From the NCBI GenBank assembly GCA_035531475.1, contig DATKST010000151.1:26585-90584 (forward strand): DNA of 64,000 bases, in the 5' to 3' direction. Both the position numbers and the translations under genes were made by a program. How positions within the stretch are numbered: position 1 is the stretch's first letter; the number at the start of each line of letters is the position of its first letter. Origin of the DNA: CALCEB01 sp035531475 (GTDB lineage: Bacteria; Acidobacteriota; Terriglobia; UBA7540). The notes beneath the pieces are model-generated. The model was given only the letters and a program-made list of their open reading frames with translations. It did no database searches and was not told the DNA's origin. Of this stretch, positions 15,328 through 24,851 are shown in pieces.

Positions 15328-15410
15328 CTAACCTCTTCCCCCAGAGTTATTTCGCAGGGACGGGCTTGGCGACCGCCCGAAGGTGGCCATCCGGCGGTCT
15401 CTACGGGATT

Positions 15411-17009
15411 TCAAGGGCAAACGTCCTGGTGAAGGATCGAAGCAAAGTGCTTGGGTGGACCTTTCAGGAGTAATGGAGCCTGCGGCAAGATTGAAACCGC
15501 CTTCTGAACCTGGGGGTCGTGGCGGGTTTGGATCTGATTGCTAATGTCCAGCCCGAAGACCAGGCTGATGGTTTCCGTCCTGATGCGGGTCTTCAGAAGG
15601 GCTTGGTCCTTTGCCCAGTATTTGGCGGGCGCCAAAATGCCCTGCCGGTTGAGGTAGTCTTTGAAGTCTGCCAGGACCTTTTGATCTGGATCGAACGTCT
15701 TCTTCACTTCGCCGTGAGTGGTCAGATAATCCGAGGCAAAGCTGGTGAAAAGACCCCGCTGGTCGAGGAAGGATTCCCACGAGTCCATCCTCAACGGCAG
15801 CGCGGCGAAATCCGGTGTCACACCGCCGCCGCCCGTCACCGGGCGCCCGTCATCGGTGTGGAAAGCCTGGGTCTCGGCAGCCGCTCTGCTTACGCTTCCA
15901 GGCGCTCTCCCCAGGTCCGGGTTGGCCAGCGCCGTGCCTGGCAGCGGCCGCTGGATGGAGCGCCCGCTGGGGGTAAAATACTCGGCCGTGAGCAAAGCCA
16001 GGCCCGTTTTTTCGCTCAGCCCCATCACCGACTCCACCACGCCTTTTCCGAAGGTCGGCTCGCCCACAATCAACGCGCGGTCATGGTCTTGCAGGGCGGC
16101 CGCCAGGACTTCCGCCGCGCTGGCAGTCTCTCCATTCACCAGCAGAACGAGCGGCTTCGAAATGTAGATGGCTGAGGCGGGGATGGTCCAATAAGATTTT
16201 GCCGGCACGGCGCGGCCGCTCACCGTCAACACCAGCTTCCCGGGCGGCAGGAACAGGCTGGCAACGCCCAGCGCCGCATCCAATACGCCGCCGTGGTTGT
16301 TGCGTAAGTCGAGAACCAGACCGTCCAGGCTCGGTCCTCCCAGGCGATTGATGGCATCCGCCATTTCCTGGGGAGACTTCGAATCGAAGGAAGCGAGACG
16401 AATGTAGCCAATGTCCTTTCCGTAAGCAAAGGCCTCGTCCACCGAAGGCAAGTTCACCTCCGCCGGAAGCAGCTTATACTGCTGGGCGACAAAATGGCCG
16501 GGATGGATCACCTCTAGCGTCACCGGATGGCTCTTGGCGCTTTGCAGCAACCGCACGAGTGAATTCAGATCCAAACGCGCGATTCGAGTGCCATTGATGG
16601 CTGTGATTTCATCACCCGGGCTCAGCCCCGCACGCCAGGAGGGCGACCCTTGCGCCGTCTCCAGGACTAGAATTTTGCCGGGTTTGACGAAGAGAATCGA
16701 CCCGAAGCCCACGGCTTCGCCGCGTGTTTGTTGCTGCAGCGCTTCAAACTGATCGCGGTCAAAAAACGCGGAAAACGGATCGAGAGTTGCAAGCATTCCT
16801 CGGATGGCCCCGTCCAGGATGGCATGGTCCGGGTCCAACGGTGAGGTGTAGAATTGCTGAAGTGCCTGATAGACACAAGCCAGCTTAAGGTCGCTCTGAG
16901 TCACGTCATTCCCGGTTGTCGTCGTCTGGGCTAGTGCTGGAACCAGTACGAATAGCAAAAAAGCAAAGAGGGAAAAGAACCAGCGTAGGGTTAAGCGGTG
17001 AAAGGGCAT
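15411..17009 (-). CDS. S41 C-terminal processing peptidase (CtpA/Prc type)
   Basis: 532 residues. A signal peptide (LTLRWFFSLFAFLLFVLVPALAQ) directs export. Then an N-terminal helical part ending LDPFSAFFD, a PDZ domain (about 90-175; GSPSWRAGLSPGDEITAING) and the tail-protease core: DGLVLDLRNNHGGVLDAALG, the nucleophile Ser in GETASAAEVLAAALQD (about 293) and the general base Lys in EPTFGKGVVES (about 319). The Ser-Lys dyad is intact. Known function: periplasmic cleavage of C-termini of envelope or lipoprotein substrates. The 150 residues after the core (SYLTTHGEVKKTFDPDQKV region) form the usual helical tail. Confidence 0.9.
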   Translation of the reverse strand: MPFHRLTLRWFFSLFAFLLFVLVPALAQTTTTGNDVTQSDLKLACVYQALQQFYTSPLDPDHAILDGAIRGMLATLDPFSAFFDRDQFEALQQQTRGEAVGFGSILFVKPGKILVLETAQGSPSWRAGLSPGDEITAINGTRIARLDLNSLVRLLQSAKSHPVTLEVIHPGHFVAQQYKLLPAEVNLPSVDEAFAYGKDIGYIRLASFDSKSPQEMADAINRLGGPSLDGLVLDLRNNHGGVLDAALGVASLFLPPGKLVLTVSGRAVPAKSYWTIPASAIYISKPLVLLVNGETASAAEVLAAALQDHDRALIVGEPTFGKGVVESVMGLSEKTGLALLTAEYFTPSGRSIQRPLPGTALANPDLGRAPGSVSRAAAETQAFHTDDGRPVTGGGGVTPDFAALPLRMDSWESFLDQRGLFTSFASDYLTTHGEVKKTFDPDQKVLADFKDYLNRQGILAPAKYWAKDQALLKTRIRTETISLVFGLDISNQIQTRHDPQVQKAVSILPQAPLLLKGPPKHFASILHQDVCP

Positions 17010-17202
17010 TTCGGCTCCGATTGAATTGCTCCTTGCCGGGTTCTCAGGAGTTTGATGTGATCAATCCGGTTGGATGCCGATGGCCACTGCTGCGCTGCTT
17101 GGCTTCTGGTTGCCAAGCGGCGGGTTGCCTTGACGTCCAGTTCCGTCTCGAAACCGCGCAGGACGCCAAGGGCCGCGCGTAGCCTATGTTTGCTGACCGG
17201 GT

Positions 17203-17946
17203 TCATTGATGTTCGACCACCAGTTTATCCGTCAAGCTGAAGTAGGTCGCCGCGAACCGCGCATCCTGTTCGGCTTTCTGGCGGTCAACCGGACTGTTCA
17301 CGACGCCGTAGAGCGTCACGTTTAGATTATTCACGATAATGTGGATGGGTGGGAGCGGTTGGTTGCCGTAGCCGGCGAAGTAAGGATCGGTATAGATGGC
17401 GCGGGCAATGGCCATCCGCACCTGGTCATCATCGACGGACGTGGGTAGAACCGTAAGGTTGTTTTCGAGCGCGTTCACACCCTTCACCCGCTCCATGAGG
17501 CGGCCGATGTCAATTTTCTTATAGGGCTCGGTGACGTAACCGGAGATTTTCAGATGGTGGTTTTGGCTTCTAAAGGTCATCCAATCAAAGACCGTAAAGA
17601 ATGGGTAGAGAATGACTTGCCTTCTCGCGCTCACTGCGATTTGCTGGTCCGTAATATCCCCGGTGTTGATCGTGATGTTGTTTACAATCTGGCTTACGTC
17701 TGGAACCTTGCGCACCGCTCTTGCGGCGTCATCCTTTACGCCCAGACTATCCACGCTGCCGGTTAGCGTGACCACACCGTTGTCATATGCGGCCTGGACC
17801 TGTCCGTGCTTGAAAACGGAGGCGTGATAGAGGCGATCCTGAATTTCAGCCTGTATCTCCTGATCGGTAATGTGCTTCTTCGCCTGTAAGACGCCCGTTG
17901 TTAGCAAAAAAACCGCGGCCAGCAGCATCATTGATCGTTTTCGCAT
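17203..17946 (-). CDS. Exported BON-domain protein
   Basis: 247 residues from ATG 17946, chosen because AAGGAGATTGCC stands just before it and a signal peptide (KRSMMLLAAVFLLTTGVLQA) follows; the open frame upstream adds 46 unlikely residues. At least two BON domains are visible: DQEIQAEIQDRLYHAS...GVVTLTGSVDSLGVKDDAARAV (about 28-90) and DDDQVRMAIARAIYTDP...LNVTLYGVVNSPVDRQKAE (about 165-235). A middle part (HHLKISGYVTEPYKKIDIGR) resembles another BON-like repeat. Known role: OsmY-type periplasmic proteins that bind membranes or act as chaperones. The number of BON domains needs a profile search. Confidence 0.85.
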   Translation of the reverse strand: MRKRSMMLLAAVFLLTTGVLQAKKHITDQEIQAEIQDRLYHASVFKHGQVQAAYDNGVVTLTGSVDSLGVKDDAARAVRKVPDVSQIVNNITINTGDITDQQIAVSARRQVILYPFFTVFDWMTFRSQNHHLKISGYVTEPYKKIDIGRLMERVKGVNALENNLTVLPTSVDDDQVRMAIARAIYTDPYFAGYGNQPLPPIHIIVNNLNVTLYGVVNSPVDRQKAEQDARFAATYFSLTDKLVVEHQ

Positions 17947-18300
17947 GGCAATCTCCTTTTCATCATCGTCAAAAGCGGGAAGGACTTGCACATCAGCAGT
18001 TACTGGATCGTGTCGCTCCGGGCCGGATCGAAACTTGGCTCCAATGGACGGGGAATCCAGAAACTGCCATCCCATACCCAGCAAAGCGCCTGGCTACATT
18101 TGACAGCAAGGCGACTACCGTGTTGGCTTGATGCCAAACCCTCCTCATTGACGCTAAAGGTATCGCAATGCAGGGCGGAATGGCAACCGGCAACTTTGAA
18201 AATGGTGGGAGGCAAGAAATGTGGCGCCGGTGCATGACGGTGGCGCGCAGGTCGACAACTTCAGCCATCATAGCTCATCAGGCTTGTTTCACAGGAAACC
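17947..18300. other. Divergent intergenic region between BON gene and panC
   Basis: Must contain the promoters of the BON gene (leftward) and panC (rightward). I see no clear consensus boxes, repeat or gene. A weak TCACAGGAAACC motif at 18289-18300 is the ribosome-binding site of panC. Confidence 0.4.
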
Positions 18301-19206
18301 ATGCAGATCATCCATGCAATTGAAGAGATGCGGCAGTTCAGCCGGAAGTCTCACGGGCACGGGCGAACTATCGCTCTGGTCCCGACCATGGGAGCTTTGC
18401 ATGAAGGACATTTTTCTCTGGTTCGCCGCGCCCAAACAAAGTGCCCGGTGGTGGCGGCCTCGATTTTCGTAAATCCAACCCAGTTCGGTCCGGGCGAAGA
18501 CCTTGAAGCCTACCCCAGAAGTCTTGAACAGGACTTCCGGGCTTTGGAGAGCCTGGGGGTGGACGCCGCATTTGTGCCCGCAGTGGCCACCATCTACCCT
18601 CCGGGCTTCTCGACTCAAGTCGATCCGGGAAGAATGGCGACGATGCTCGAGGGCGCCGTCCGTCCGGGTCATTTTCGAGGCGTGGCAACGGTGGTGTTGA
18701 AGCTCTTCCAGATTGTCCAGCCGGATACCGCTTGCTTCGGCCAGAAGGATTTCCAGCAAGCGGCCGTCATCCGGCGGCTGGTTGAGGACCTGAACGTGGA
18801 TGTGCAGTTGGAGATCGTGCCGACCGTCCGCGAGCCGGACGGCTTGGCTAAAAGTTCACGTAATGTCTACCTGAACGCGGAGGAACGCCGCGCCGCTACG
18901 GCGCTTCCTCGGGCCTTGCGCCACGCCCAGGAACTTTGGTGGGCGGGGGAACGAAATCCCGCGGCCGTGATAATTGCCATGGAGCAAGCCCTGTCAAACG
19001 TGCCTTCCCTTCAGGCGGATTACGTGACGATCCGCGAACCTGTGAACCTGAATATTCCAGAAACACTGGAACCCGGGTCGGTGGCATTGGCTGCAACGCG
19101 GGTTGGAACTACGCGCCTGATTGATAACGTAATCTTCGGACCACGCGAGAAAAGTGGTGAGGAGCTGGTGCATTTGGCCTTCACGGTGCATGGCATCCTG
19201 CGATGA
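18301..19206 (+). CDS. panC: Pantoate--beta-alanine ligase
   Basis: 301 residues, slightly longer than the usual 280-290. Class-I nucleotidyl transferase landmarks: the ATP-binding MGALHEGHFSLV (30-41), SIFVNPTQFGPGEDLEAYPR (residues about 59-78), VDAAFVPAV, the long ACFGQKDFQQAAVIRRL segment and the KMSKS-like loop GLAKSSRNVYL (about 183-193). Known reaction: ATP plus pantoate plus beta-alanine to pantothenate, for CoA synthesis. No panB or panD is adjacent, so the pathway genes are dispersed. The C-terminal tail EELVHLAFTVHGILR is a small extension. Confidence 0.96.
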   Translation: MQIIHAIEEMRQFSRKSHGHGRTIALVPTMGALHEGHFSLVRRAQTKCPVVAASIFVNPTQFGPGEDLEAYPRSLEQDFRALESLGVDAAFVPAVATIYPPGFSTQVDPGRMATMLEGAVRPGHFRGVATVVLKLFQIVQPDTACFGQKDFQQAAVIRRLVEDLNVDVQLEIVPTVREPDGLAKSSRNVYLNAEERRAATALPRALRHAQELWWAGERNPAAVIIAMEQALSNVPSLQADYVTIREPVNLNIPETLEPGSVALAATRVGTTRLIDNVIFGPREKSGEELVHLAFTVHGILR

Positions 19207-19307
19207 GTCTGGGAACTCCGAGCCGCCACCCGGATCAACCCATACCCAACTTTCGCGGGTGGGAACTTCATCAACCCCGTCTATTTGCGAACAATCCGGG
19301 CTAAGCC

Positions 19308-19482
19308 CAATACTGTTCAGTTAAGGTAAACCTCGTGATCCTGATGGCAGAAGGGTTGCGTGACCCCTCACCCCAGCCCTCTCCCCGCAAGCGGGGAGAG
19401 GGTGCCGCAAAGCGGCGGGTGAGGGGCACTGGTTCAACCGTGTACCGTTATTCTCGAACGAACCTTAAGTGAACAGCATTCG
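19308..19482 (+). mobile_element. Short hairpin element, family A, copy 2
   Basis: Left end CAATACTGTTCAGTTAAGG, right end complement CCTTAAGTGAACAGCATTCG. The core is CCCCTCACCCCAGCCCTCTC...GAGAGGG...GGTGAGGGG. CGGGCTAAGCC occurs on both sides (19297-19307 and 19481-19491), partly as target duplication. The right copy contains the TAG stop (19487-19485, minus strand) of the SelA-like gene. It lies between convergent genes. Confidence 0.83.
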
Positions 19483-19484
19483 GG

Positions 19485-20759
19485 CTAAGCCGAGTGCGCC
19501 CGGAACAGGCTCAAAAGCGCCTTGCCGATGATTTGGTCCTCACCGGGCTGCAGCATGAAGGAGTTCATCTCCAGACCCATTCGGCTTCTTCCCAGGACGA
19601 TGGATGGGTCCGACTTTTCCAGTGCATCCGACGCCTGGTGCGGAGTCAGGTTGATTTTGCGCGGGTCCCAATTGATCTGCATGGTGGGGACGTGGTTGGC
19701 GATGTCGGGCACATAGTAGGCGGTGCTCACGCCCGCCACTTTTGTCACCTGGTGGCTGATGGTATCCAGCCGGCGCCACCATTCCTTGGTGAGCGCGTCG
19801 TGATCGGCGTTCAGGAAGAGTTCCAGAGCCTTGACCATGCCCACGATTTCCTCCTTGCCCACTTTTTGGCCGCGGCCAAGGGTGTCTTCAAACGGGCTGT
19901 TATTGATCAAAGCATAGTGGATCAGGTCTTCGCGTCCCAGCAGCAACCCGGCGCATTGCGGCCCCCGGATGGCCTTGCCGCCGCTGAAAGTGACCAGATC
20001 GTATCCCATGTTGACGTAATCCCAAAGGTGAGAGACGGGCGGAGTGTCGGCGGCGGCGTCATTGAAACAAGGAAGGTGATACTGCATGGCCAGCTTCACC
20101 CATTCATCCACCTTGATCCTGCCCTGAGCGTTTGCAAAATTGGTAAAGTGCATCATGGCGGTGCGCGGGCTGATGGCTTGGTGCAAGTCCTCGCGGGTTT
20201 CAATCTCCACCAGCTTCACGCCGGTGGCGCGAATCTGATGATCGAAGGCATAACGATGAGATTTCTGGATAATCACTTCGGATTTCATTCCAGTCAGGTC
20301 CGGCAGGCGTTGGATGAAGTCCGGATTGTCTCCGGTAAGAACACCGGCGTAGCCACAGGTCATGGCTCCCGCCGCGCCGGAGGTGACCAGTCCGGTGAAA
20401 CCCTTCGGGAGCTTCAACATCCGGGCAATGCGCTTACCGGCGGCAACTTCCAAATCCGGGATGTTGACGTAATGGCGGGCGGCGGCCGCCATCACCTCCT
20501 CGACTTCGGTGGGAATCACCGACCCACCCAGCATGGTCATGGTGCCTTGGCCATTGATCACGGGTGTCACGCCCAACTCCCGATACACGTCGCCGGATTC
20601 TCCGAATCTGGTGATTTTTGCCGAAGATTCAGGAACGAAGCCTCCAGCGCCGCCCGTCCGGCCCTTTGCCCAAAGCCGGCCGCTGCCGAGCAGCGAGCCC
20701 GCAAGCAAACCGGTCTTACTCAGGAATGACCGGCGATTCCGTTGGTTTTTGAATTCCAT
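19485..20759 (-). CDS. Exported SelA-like PLP-dependent enzyme
   Basis: 424 residues from ATG 20759 (MEFKNQRNRRSFLSK), chosen for the GAGGAG site before it; 12 more codons are open upstream. A Tat signal (NRRSFLSKTGLLAGSLLG) is followed by a fold-type I PLP enzyme of the SelA/DgaE class: GVTPVINGQGTMTMLGGS, TSGAAGAMTCGYAG (phosphate loop), CFNDAAADTPP (Asp to pyridine nitrogen) and the PLP-binding Lys in TFSGGKAIRGPQCAG. Known relatives include selenocysteine synthase, D-glucosaminate-6-phosphate ammonia-lyase and aminotransferase-like proteins. A Tat signal on such an enzyme is unusual and implies folding with PLP before export. Substrate unknown. Confidence 0.82.
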   Translation of the reverse strand: MEFKNQRNRRSFLSKTGLLAGSLLGSGRLWAKGRTGGAGGFVPESSAKITRFGESGDVYRELGVTPVINGQGTMTMLGGSVIPTEVEEVMAAAARHYVNIPDLEVAAGKRIARMLKLPKGFTGLVTSGAAGAMTCGYAGVLTGDNPDFIQRLPDLTGMKSEVIIQKSHRYAFDHQIRATGVKLVEIETREDLHQAISPRTAMMHFTNFANAQGRIKVDEWVKLAMQYHLPCFNDAAADTPPVSHLWDYVNMGYDLVTFSGGKAIRGPQCAGLLLGREDLIHYALINNSPFEDTLGRGQKVGKEEIVGMVKALELFLNADHDALTKEWWRRLDTISHQVTKVAGVSTAYYVPDIANHVPTMQINWDPRKINLTPHQASDALEKSDPSIVLGRSRMGLEMNSFMLQPGEDQIIGKALLSLFRAHSA

Positions 20760-20781
20760 GGTTTTCTCCTCGTCTACATCG

Positions 20782-20852
20782 CCCCTCACCCCCAACCCCT
20801 CTCCCCCGAATGGGGGGAGAGGGTGGCCCGCGTAGCGGGACGGGTGAGGGGG
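20782..20852. repeat. Hairpin core of the family A/B type, without ends
   Basis: CCCCTCACCCCCAACCCCTC pairs with GAGAGGGTG...GACGGGTGAGGGG around CCCCCGAATGGGGGG. It has the same architecture as the core of families A and B but lacks the terminal repeats. It lies between the SelA-like and the PQQ-like gene (same strand). Confidence 0.75.
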
Positions 20853-20883
20853 TGACGACTAGCCGGTCTGAGGTGAAACCTCG

Positions 20884-22533
20884 TTAATGTCCGGGCAACG
20901 AAAAAACAAAGACATCGCTGCCCGCGGCAATCGCCACATACTGCCTTCCATTCACCGCGAAGCTCATGGGTGAAGCGTGGATTCGCTGCCCCACGTTGAA
21001 ATGCCACAAAGGCGCGCCGGTCCGCGCGTCGACGCTTTCAAACGAGCCGGTATCGTCGCCAAAAAAGACCAGCCCGCCCGCGGTGGTCATCGTACCGCTC
21101 CAGTCGTCGCCTGACCCAACTTGCGGATACTTCCACTCGAACTGTTGAGTATTCAGGCTGTACGCCAGCAGAATGTTCTGGCCTGGCTCACCCCGGATGT
21201 GCCGGGTTCCGGTGGAGTAATAGGTGCTTCCAGGGGAATACTTCTGAGGCTTCAGGTAATACGTATCACATTCTTCATACGTCATGAAATAGAAGAGATG
21301 AGCCGCCGGGTTGAAGGACGGAGAGTACCAGTTGGTTGCGCCTTCAAAGCCCGGACAGATTCGCGTGCCTTGCGCCGTGGGCTTAACGCCCGTCCGGACG
21401 GGGCGGCCGCGAGCGTCAATCCCTTGGGCCCAGTTCAGTTTCCTGGCAAAGCGTGTCGCGGAGAGAAATTCGCCGGTCGTCCGGTCCAGGACATAAAGAA
21501 AACCGTTGCGGTTTGCCTCCACCAGCAGCTTGCGGGGACGGCCCTGAAAGCGGGCGTCAATGAGCACCGGAGTTTCCGTGGAATCATAGTCGAACAGATC
21601 ATGCGGCGTGAACTGAAAATGCCACTTGAGCTTTCCCGTATCCGGATCGAGCGCCAGGACGCAATCGGTGTAAAGGTCATCGCCCGGACGAACGCTGCCG
21701 TCAAAATCCGGCGCGGGATTGCTGGTCCCCCAATAAAGCGTGTTCAGTTCAGGGTCGTAGGTGCCTGGCATCCAGGTGGTGCCGCCTCCCAGCAGATATT
21801 GCTTCCCGGGCCAACTGGAGGAGCCGGGCTGGCCGGGGCCGGGAATGGTCCAGAACCGCCAAAGTCGCTTGCCGGTGAGGACATCGAAAGCAGCCAGGAA
21901 GCCGCGAACGCCATCGTCGCCGCCGGACGTTCCCACCATCACTTCATTCTTTACCACCAGGGGCGCGCTCGTCGCCCCGTAGTTCTTGCTGGAGTCGGCA
22001 TATTGCCGGTCCCAGAGCAAGTGGCCTGACCGCGCATCCAGGCAGAGCAGATGAACGTTATCCGTCTCCATATAAATCCGGGAGTGCCACACACCCACGC
22101 CGCGATTGTGGTGGCCGGCGGCATCATCAACCAAACCCTCGGAAATGGGGCGCGAATAATGCCAGATGACACGGCCGGTGCGGGCATCGATGGCGAAGGC
22201 GTCATTCGCGGAGGTGACAAACATGATTCCCTGCGTCACCACCGGAGTGACTTCAAGCAGGTTTGAATTGGGCGAGTGGAACACCCACTGCGCCCGCAGG
22301 TTGCGCACATTGCTCGCGTTGATCTGGCTCAAACTGCTAAACCGCCGGCCTGTATAGTCACCGTTATAGGATGGCCAATTCGCAGCGGGCGGATGGGCCA
22401 GCAGGTCACGCTGTTCGACGTTGATCCGGGTCGAGAGCGGAGCATTGGCTGTGTCCTGTCCCGCCGCCATCGCGGCGAAGCAAGTCGCGGCTGTGAGCAG
22501 CCAAACTGTCCGCAAATCACGCCCGGCGCGCAT
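20884..22533 (-). CDS. Exported PQQ-dependent alcohol-dehydrogenase-like quinoprotein
   Basis: 549 residues from ATG 22533, where a signal peptide begins (LRTVWLLTAATCFAAMAAGQ). The eight-bladed propeller is marked by repeated W-docking motifs such as AIDARTGRVIWHY, CLDARSGHLLWDR, ALDPDTGKLKWHFQ and SVDARTGAPLWHFN. FTPHDLFDYDSTETPVLI is typical of methanol/ethanol-type quinoprotein dehydrogenases. No haem-binding CxxCH and no vicinal Cys-Cys pair are visible, so it is neither a quinohaemoprotein nor a canonical methanol dehydrogenase. It starts 4 bases after the stop of the DUF4380 gene, so both form one operon. The electron acceptor and substrate are unknown. Confidence 0.85.
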   Translation of the reverse strand: MRAGRDLRTVWLLTAATCFAAMAAGQDTANAPLSTRINVEQRDLLAHPPAANWPSYNGDYTGRRFSSLSQINASNVRNLRAQWVFHSPNSNLLEVTPVVTQGIMFVTSANDAFAIDARTGRVIWHYSRPISEGLVDDAAGHHNRGVGVWHSRIYMETDNVHLLCLDARSGHLLWDRQYADSSKNYGATSAPLVVKNEVMVGTSGGDDGVRGFLAAFDVLTGKRLWRFWTIPGPGQPGSSSWPGKQYLLGGGTTWMPGTYDPELNTLYWGTSNPAPDFDGSVRPGDDLYTDCVLALDPDTGKLKWHFQFTPHDLFDYDSTETPVLIDARFQGRPRKLLVEANRNGFLYVLDRTTGEFLSATRFARKLNWAQGIDARGRPVRTGVKPTAQGTRICPGFEGATNWYSPSFNPAAHLFYFMTYEECDTYYLKPQKYSPGSTYYSTGTRHIRGEPGQNILLAYSLNTQQFEWKYPQVGSGDDWSGTMTTAGGLVFFGDDTGSFESVDARTGAPLWHFNVGQRIHASPMSFAVNGRQYVAIAAGSDVFVFSLPGH

Positions 22534-22537
22534 GGAG

Positions 22538-23968
22538 TTATGAACCCTTCCCGGCCTGCTGGACCGTTGCTTCGCCCAGCGGCCCTCGATCACGGCCCTG
22601 ATCGTCCTCCAAATGAAGGGAAACTCGCACCGTTGCGGGCGGCGCCGCAATCTGCTGATTCAAGCGCACCAAATTCAAAGGACTCACCACCTCCACCGGC
22701 ACAACTCCCAGCTCAACACCCTGCTCGTCAAAAAGGCGCGCCACCAAACGTCCGGCAAAAAAGACGCCAAATGATCCCGAGAGCCGCAGGCCGTTGGGCG
22801 CAGCCGTTGCAATCAGCGGTTCGCCTACCGCCCCGGCATAAGTCACGGCGCTCAGGTCGCTGCCCATCCGTGCCGGGTACCATTCTGTGTCGAATGAATA
22901 GGAAGCACCGGGATTCAGCGCCACCACGGGACTGTTGATCTCGGCCTCCATATAGTACGGAGTATCCTGGGAATTGGTGGCTGGCACTGTGGGCATGCCC
23001 TCCTTGTCGAAGCCGGGCACGGGCCCATTCTTATAAAAAATCACTGTGGCCTTGCCGGGATAATCTCCACCCGCGTCGTAGTGAAACCGTTCGACCATCG
23101 CGTAGTGGGTCGAACCGTCCACCGCCGCCACCCATCCGCCCGGAGAATCAATCCACACTTCACTCTGCAGGTAGAGCCAGTGAAGCGTGAACAGGCCGTT
23201 TTTTATCGAGAAGGAAGGATCCCCCGCCAGGCCATCGCGGACGTGAAATTGGTTAAGGTAGACACTATGAGGATTTACCGGAGTAAAGGCCCAAAAAACG
23301 CGGTTGTACTGTCCGGAATGCTGAGCATCGGAGAGGTCATATTGGGTCACAGACTGAACCGACCATTGAATAGGATATCCCGCGACGTTCTTCATTACTG
23401 CGTGGAAACGAATCTGTGGAGAATCGCGGCCGATGCTGATTTGGCGCGAGTACTGAAGTCCGGTTTGCGGATCGGGTGGACCCTGAAGGCGAACTTCGCA
23501 TTGGGAGTCCTGCGACACGACGCGAAGCTTGTAAACGCCATCATCCAGCGGACCGGATAAAGGTCCCGCCCAGTGTTGCTCATCTTTTCGCCCTTCCGGC
23601 ATGGGCCAGATTTTATCGCCACCGTAGTTGAACCATCGGCCCAACGGCTCGCCTTGCGCCGGAGGTATGTCTTTGCCTTCATATTCAGGATTCACGAACA
23701 GGTAAGGATGCCCCGCGAAAGTAACCTGCATCAACCGTCCGCCAAGCTGGGGAACCAATGTGAGACGAACCCACTGATTGGACATCTGCTCAGCATCCCA
23801 ACCATCGAACTTTGTAGCCTCAACCTGACACGGAGGCGGCAAGGCTTTGCTTGATTGCGCCCAGCTCATGGAAACATGGAATCCAGGAATTAAAACCCAC
23901 ACAGCAAGCGCGGCGGCCATGCTGTATGCGCGTTTGGCGGTTCTTGTCTTCGATTTTGATTGATCCAT
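22538..23968 (-). CDS. Exported DUF4380-type protein
   Basis: 476 residues with an N-terminal signal segment (AYSMAAALAVWVLIPGFHVSM). The middle part (NQWVRLTLVPQLGGRLMQ, EPLGRWFNYGGDKIWPMPEG, RVFWAFTPVNPHSVYLNQF) has the look of aldose-epimerase-like beta-sandwich proteins, matching DUF4380. Known: proteins of this group occur in bacteria that degrade plant glycans, without an assigned activity. It is followed within 4 bases by the quinoprotein gene and then the Tat-exported PLP protein, so a periplasmic three-gene unit is likely. Function inferred only as carbohydrate-related. Confidence 0.7.
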   Translation of the reverse strand: MDQSKSKTRTAKRAYSMAAALAVWVLIPGFHVSMSWAQSSKALPPPCQVEATKFDGWDAEQMSNQWVRLTLVPQLGGRLMQVTFAGHPYLFVNPEYEGKDIPPAQGEPLGRWFNYGGDKIWPMPEGRKDEQHWAGPLSGPLDDGVYKLRVVSQDSQCEVRLQGPPDPQTGLQYSRQISIGRDSPQIRFHAVMKNVAGYPIQWSVQSVTQYDLSDAQHSGQYNRVFWAFTPVNPHSVYLNQFHVRDGLAGDPSFSIKNGLFTLHWLYLQSEVWIDSPGGWVAAVDGSTHYAMVERFHYDAGGDYPGKATVIFYKNGPVPGFDKEGMPTVPATNSQDTPYYMEAEINSPVVALNPGASYSFDTEWYPARMGSDLSAVTYAGAVGEPLIATAAPNGLRLSGSFGVFFAGRLVARLFDEQGVELGVVPVEVVSPLNLVRLNQQIAAPPATVRVSLHLEDDQGRDRGPLGEATVQQAGKGS

Positions 23969-24139
23969 CGTGCCGGACCTTCAATGGTGCCTATGAAAGC
24001 GGCGATTATGTGATGAAACTTTGAAAGAAGCAAGAAAATCCGCGACACGTTCTCCTGCGCGGCGCAGCAAAAACAATTTGTGCGCGCGTTCTTCCTGGTT
24101 TATGTATGTACAGACTTGGCTTTCCATTTTCAACAGTGG

Positions 24140-24256
24140 ACGGGAGTGGGCCGGTTTGCTGTAGCAGCGTCTGTGACCGCCGGAAACTGTTGAAGAATAG
24201 AGTTCGGTGGTCAGAGACCGCCGCTACAGCAGCGAAAATGCACCACTACCGAAACA
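24140..24256. repeat. Stem-loop element with GGTAGTGG-type ends
   Basis: The ends are GGGAGTGGGCCGGTTTGCTG (left) and the complement of GGTAGTGGTGCATTTTCGC (right). Inside, GCTGTAGCAGCGTCTGTGAC and CAGAGACCGCCGCTACAGC pair. No clear flanking duplication. Related cores lie at 31482-31535, 31980-32062, 44742-44768 and 57786-57856. Confidence 0.7.
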
Positions 24257-24659
24257 AGAATAGACTTGACTGGGGAGATTAGTGAGTGTACCATAAGGTA
24301 TATATTCTCCCATCGCTCAAGTAAGAAATCGGGCGTCTATTAATTTACGCACTGCTCAATTATCTCGGTTGAAACGCTTGCCGCCGTGCGGGGTGAGGTT
24401 CCGGGGATGTGAATGTGCGCAGAAAGAAGAATTATTATCGGAACGAACCCTAAATGTGTATGAAAACAAAGGATCGATGCTTGGAACGAACCCTAAGAAT
24501 CCATTTGCTAAGCCATTCAGGTGGGAACAATAACGACTAACCATTGTCATATGAACGAGTTATGCGGATTCCTGGAGAGAAATCTGGCAATTCAATCAGA
24601 ATCAACGAGTTAGAAACGGCGTGAGACACAGAATGGATTCTTTGTGCAGTTTTGAACAG

Positions 24660-24711
24660 GTAGGGGCGGGCCTGGTGCCCGCCCGTGGGCGACCACAAGG
24701 GTCGCCCCTAC
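24660..24711. repeat. Palindromic repeat, GTAGGGGCGGGCC type
   Basis: A second copy of the repeat at 2156-2207, inverted halves GTAGGGGCGGGCCTGGTG and CACAAGGGTCGCCCCTAC, with identical CCCGCCCG-GGGCGAC loop. Confidence 0.8.
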
Positions 24712-24716
24712 ATCGC

Positions 24717-24851
24717 CGTCATTCCCGCCCCCGCTGGACCGTCATTCCCGCGAAGGCGGGAATCCAGCCCGCAAACCGGAGTGGCATTCTGAACTCGTGC
24801 CGAAAAAAGGCTCGTCTCTGACATGGATCCCCGCTTTCGCGAGGATGACGG
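24717..24851. repeat. REP-like GTCATTCCCGCGAAGGCGGG array
   Basis: One full palindrome GTCATTCCCGCGAAGGCGGG continuing AATCCAG (24741-24767), preceded by a partial copy (24717-24740) and followed by an inverted divergent copy ending CTTTCGCGAGGATGACGG (24818-24851). This motif is widespread as an extragenic palindrome in many bacteria. Confidence 0.75.

Noticed and set aside
24356..24550. 64-codon minus-strand frame in the repeat-rich gap
   Set aside because: No ribosome-binding site, no motif, overlaps two copies of a short repeat (GGAACGAACCCTAA).
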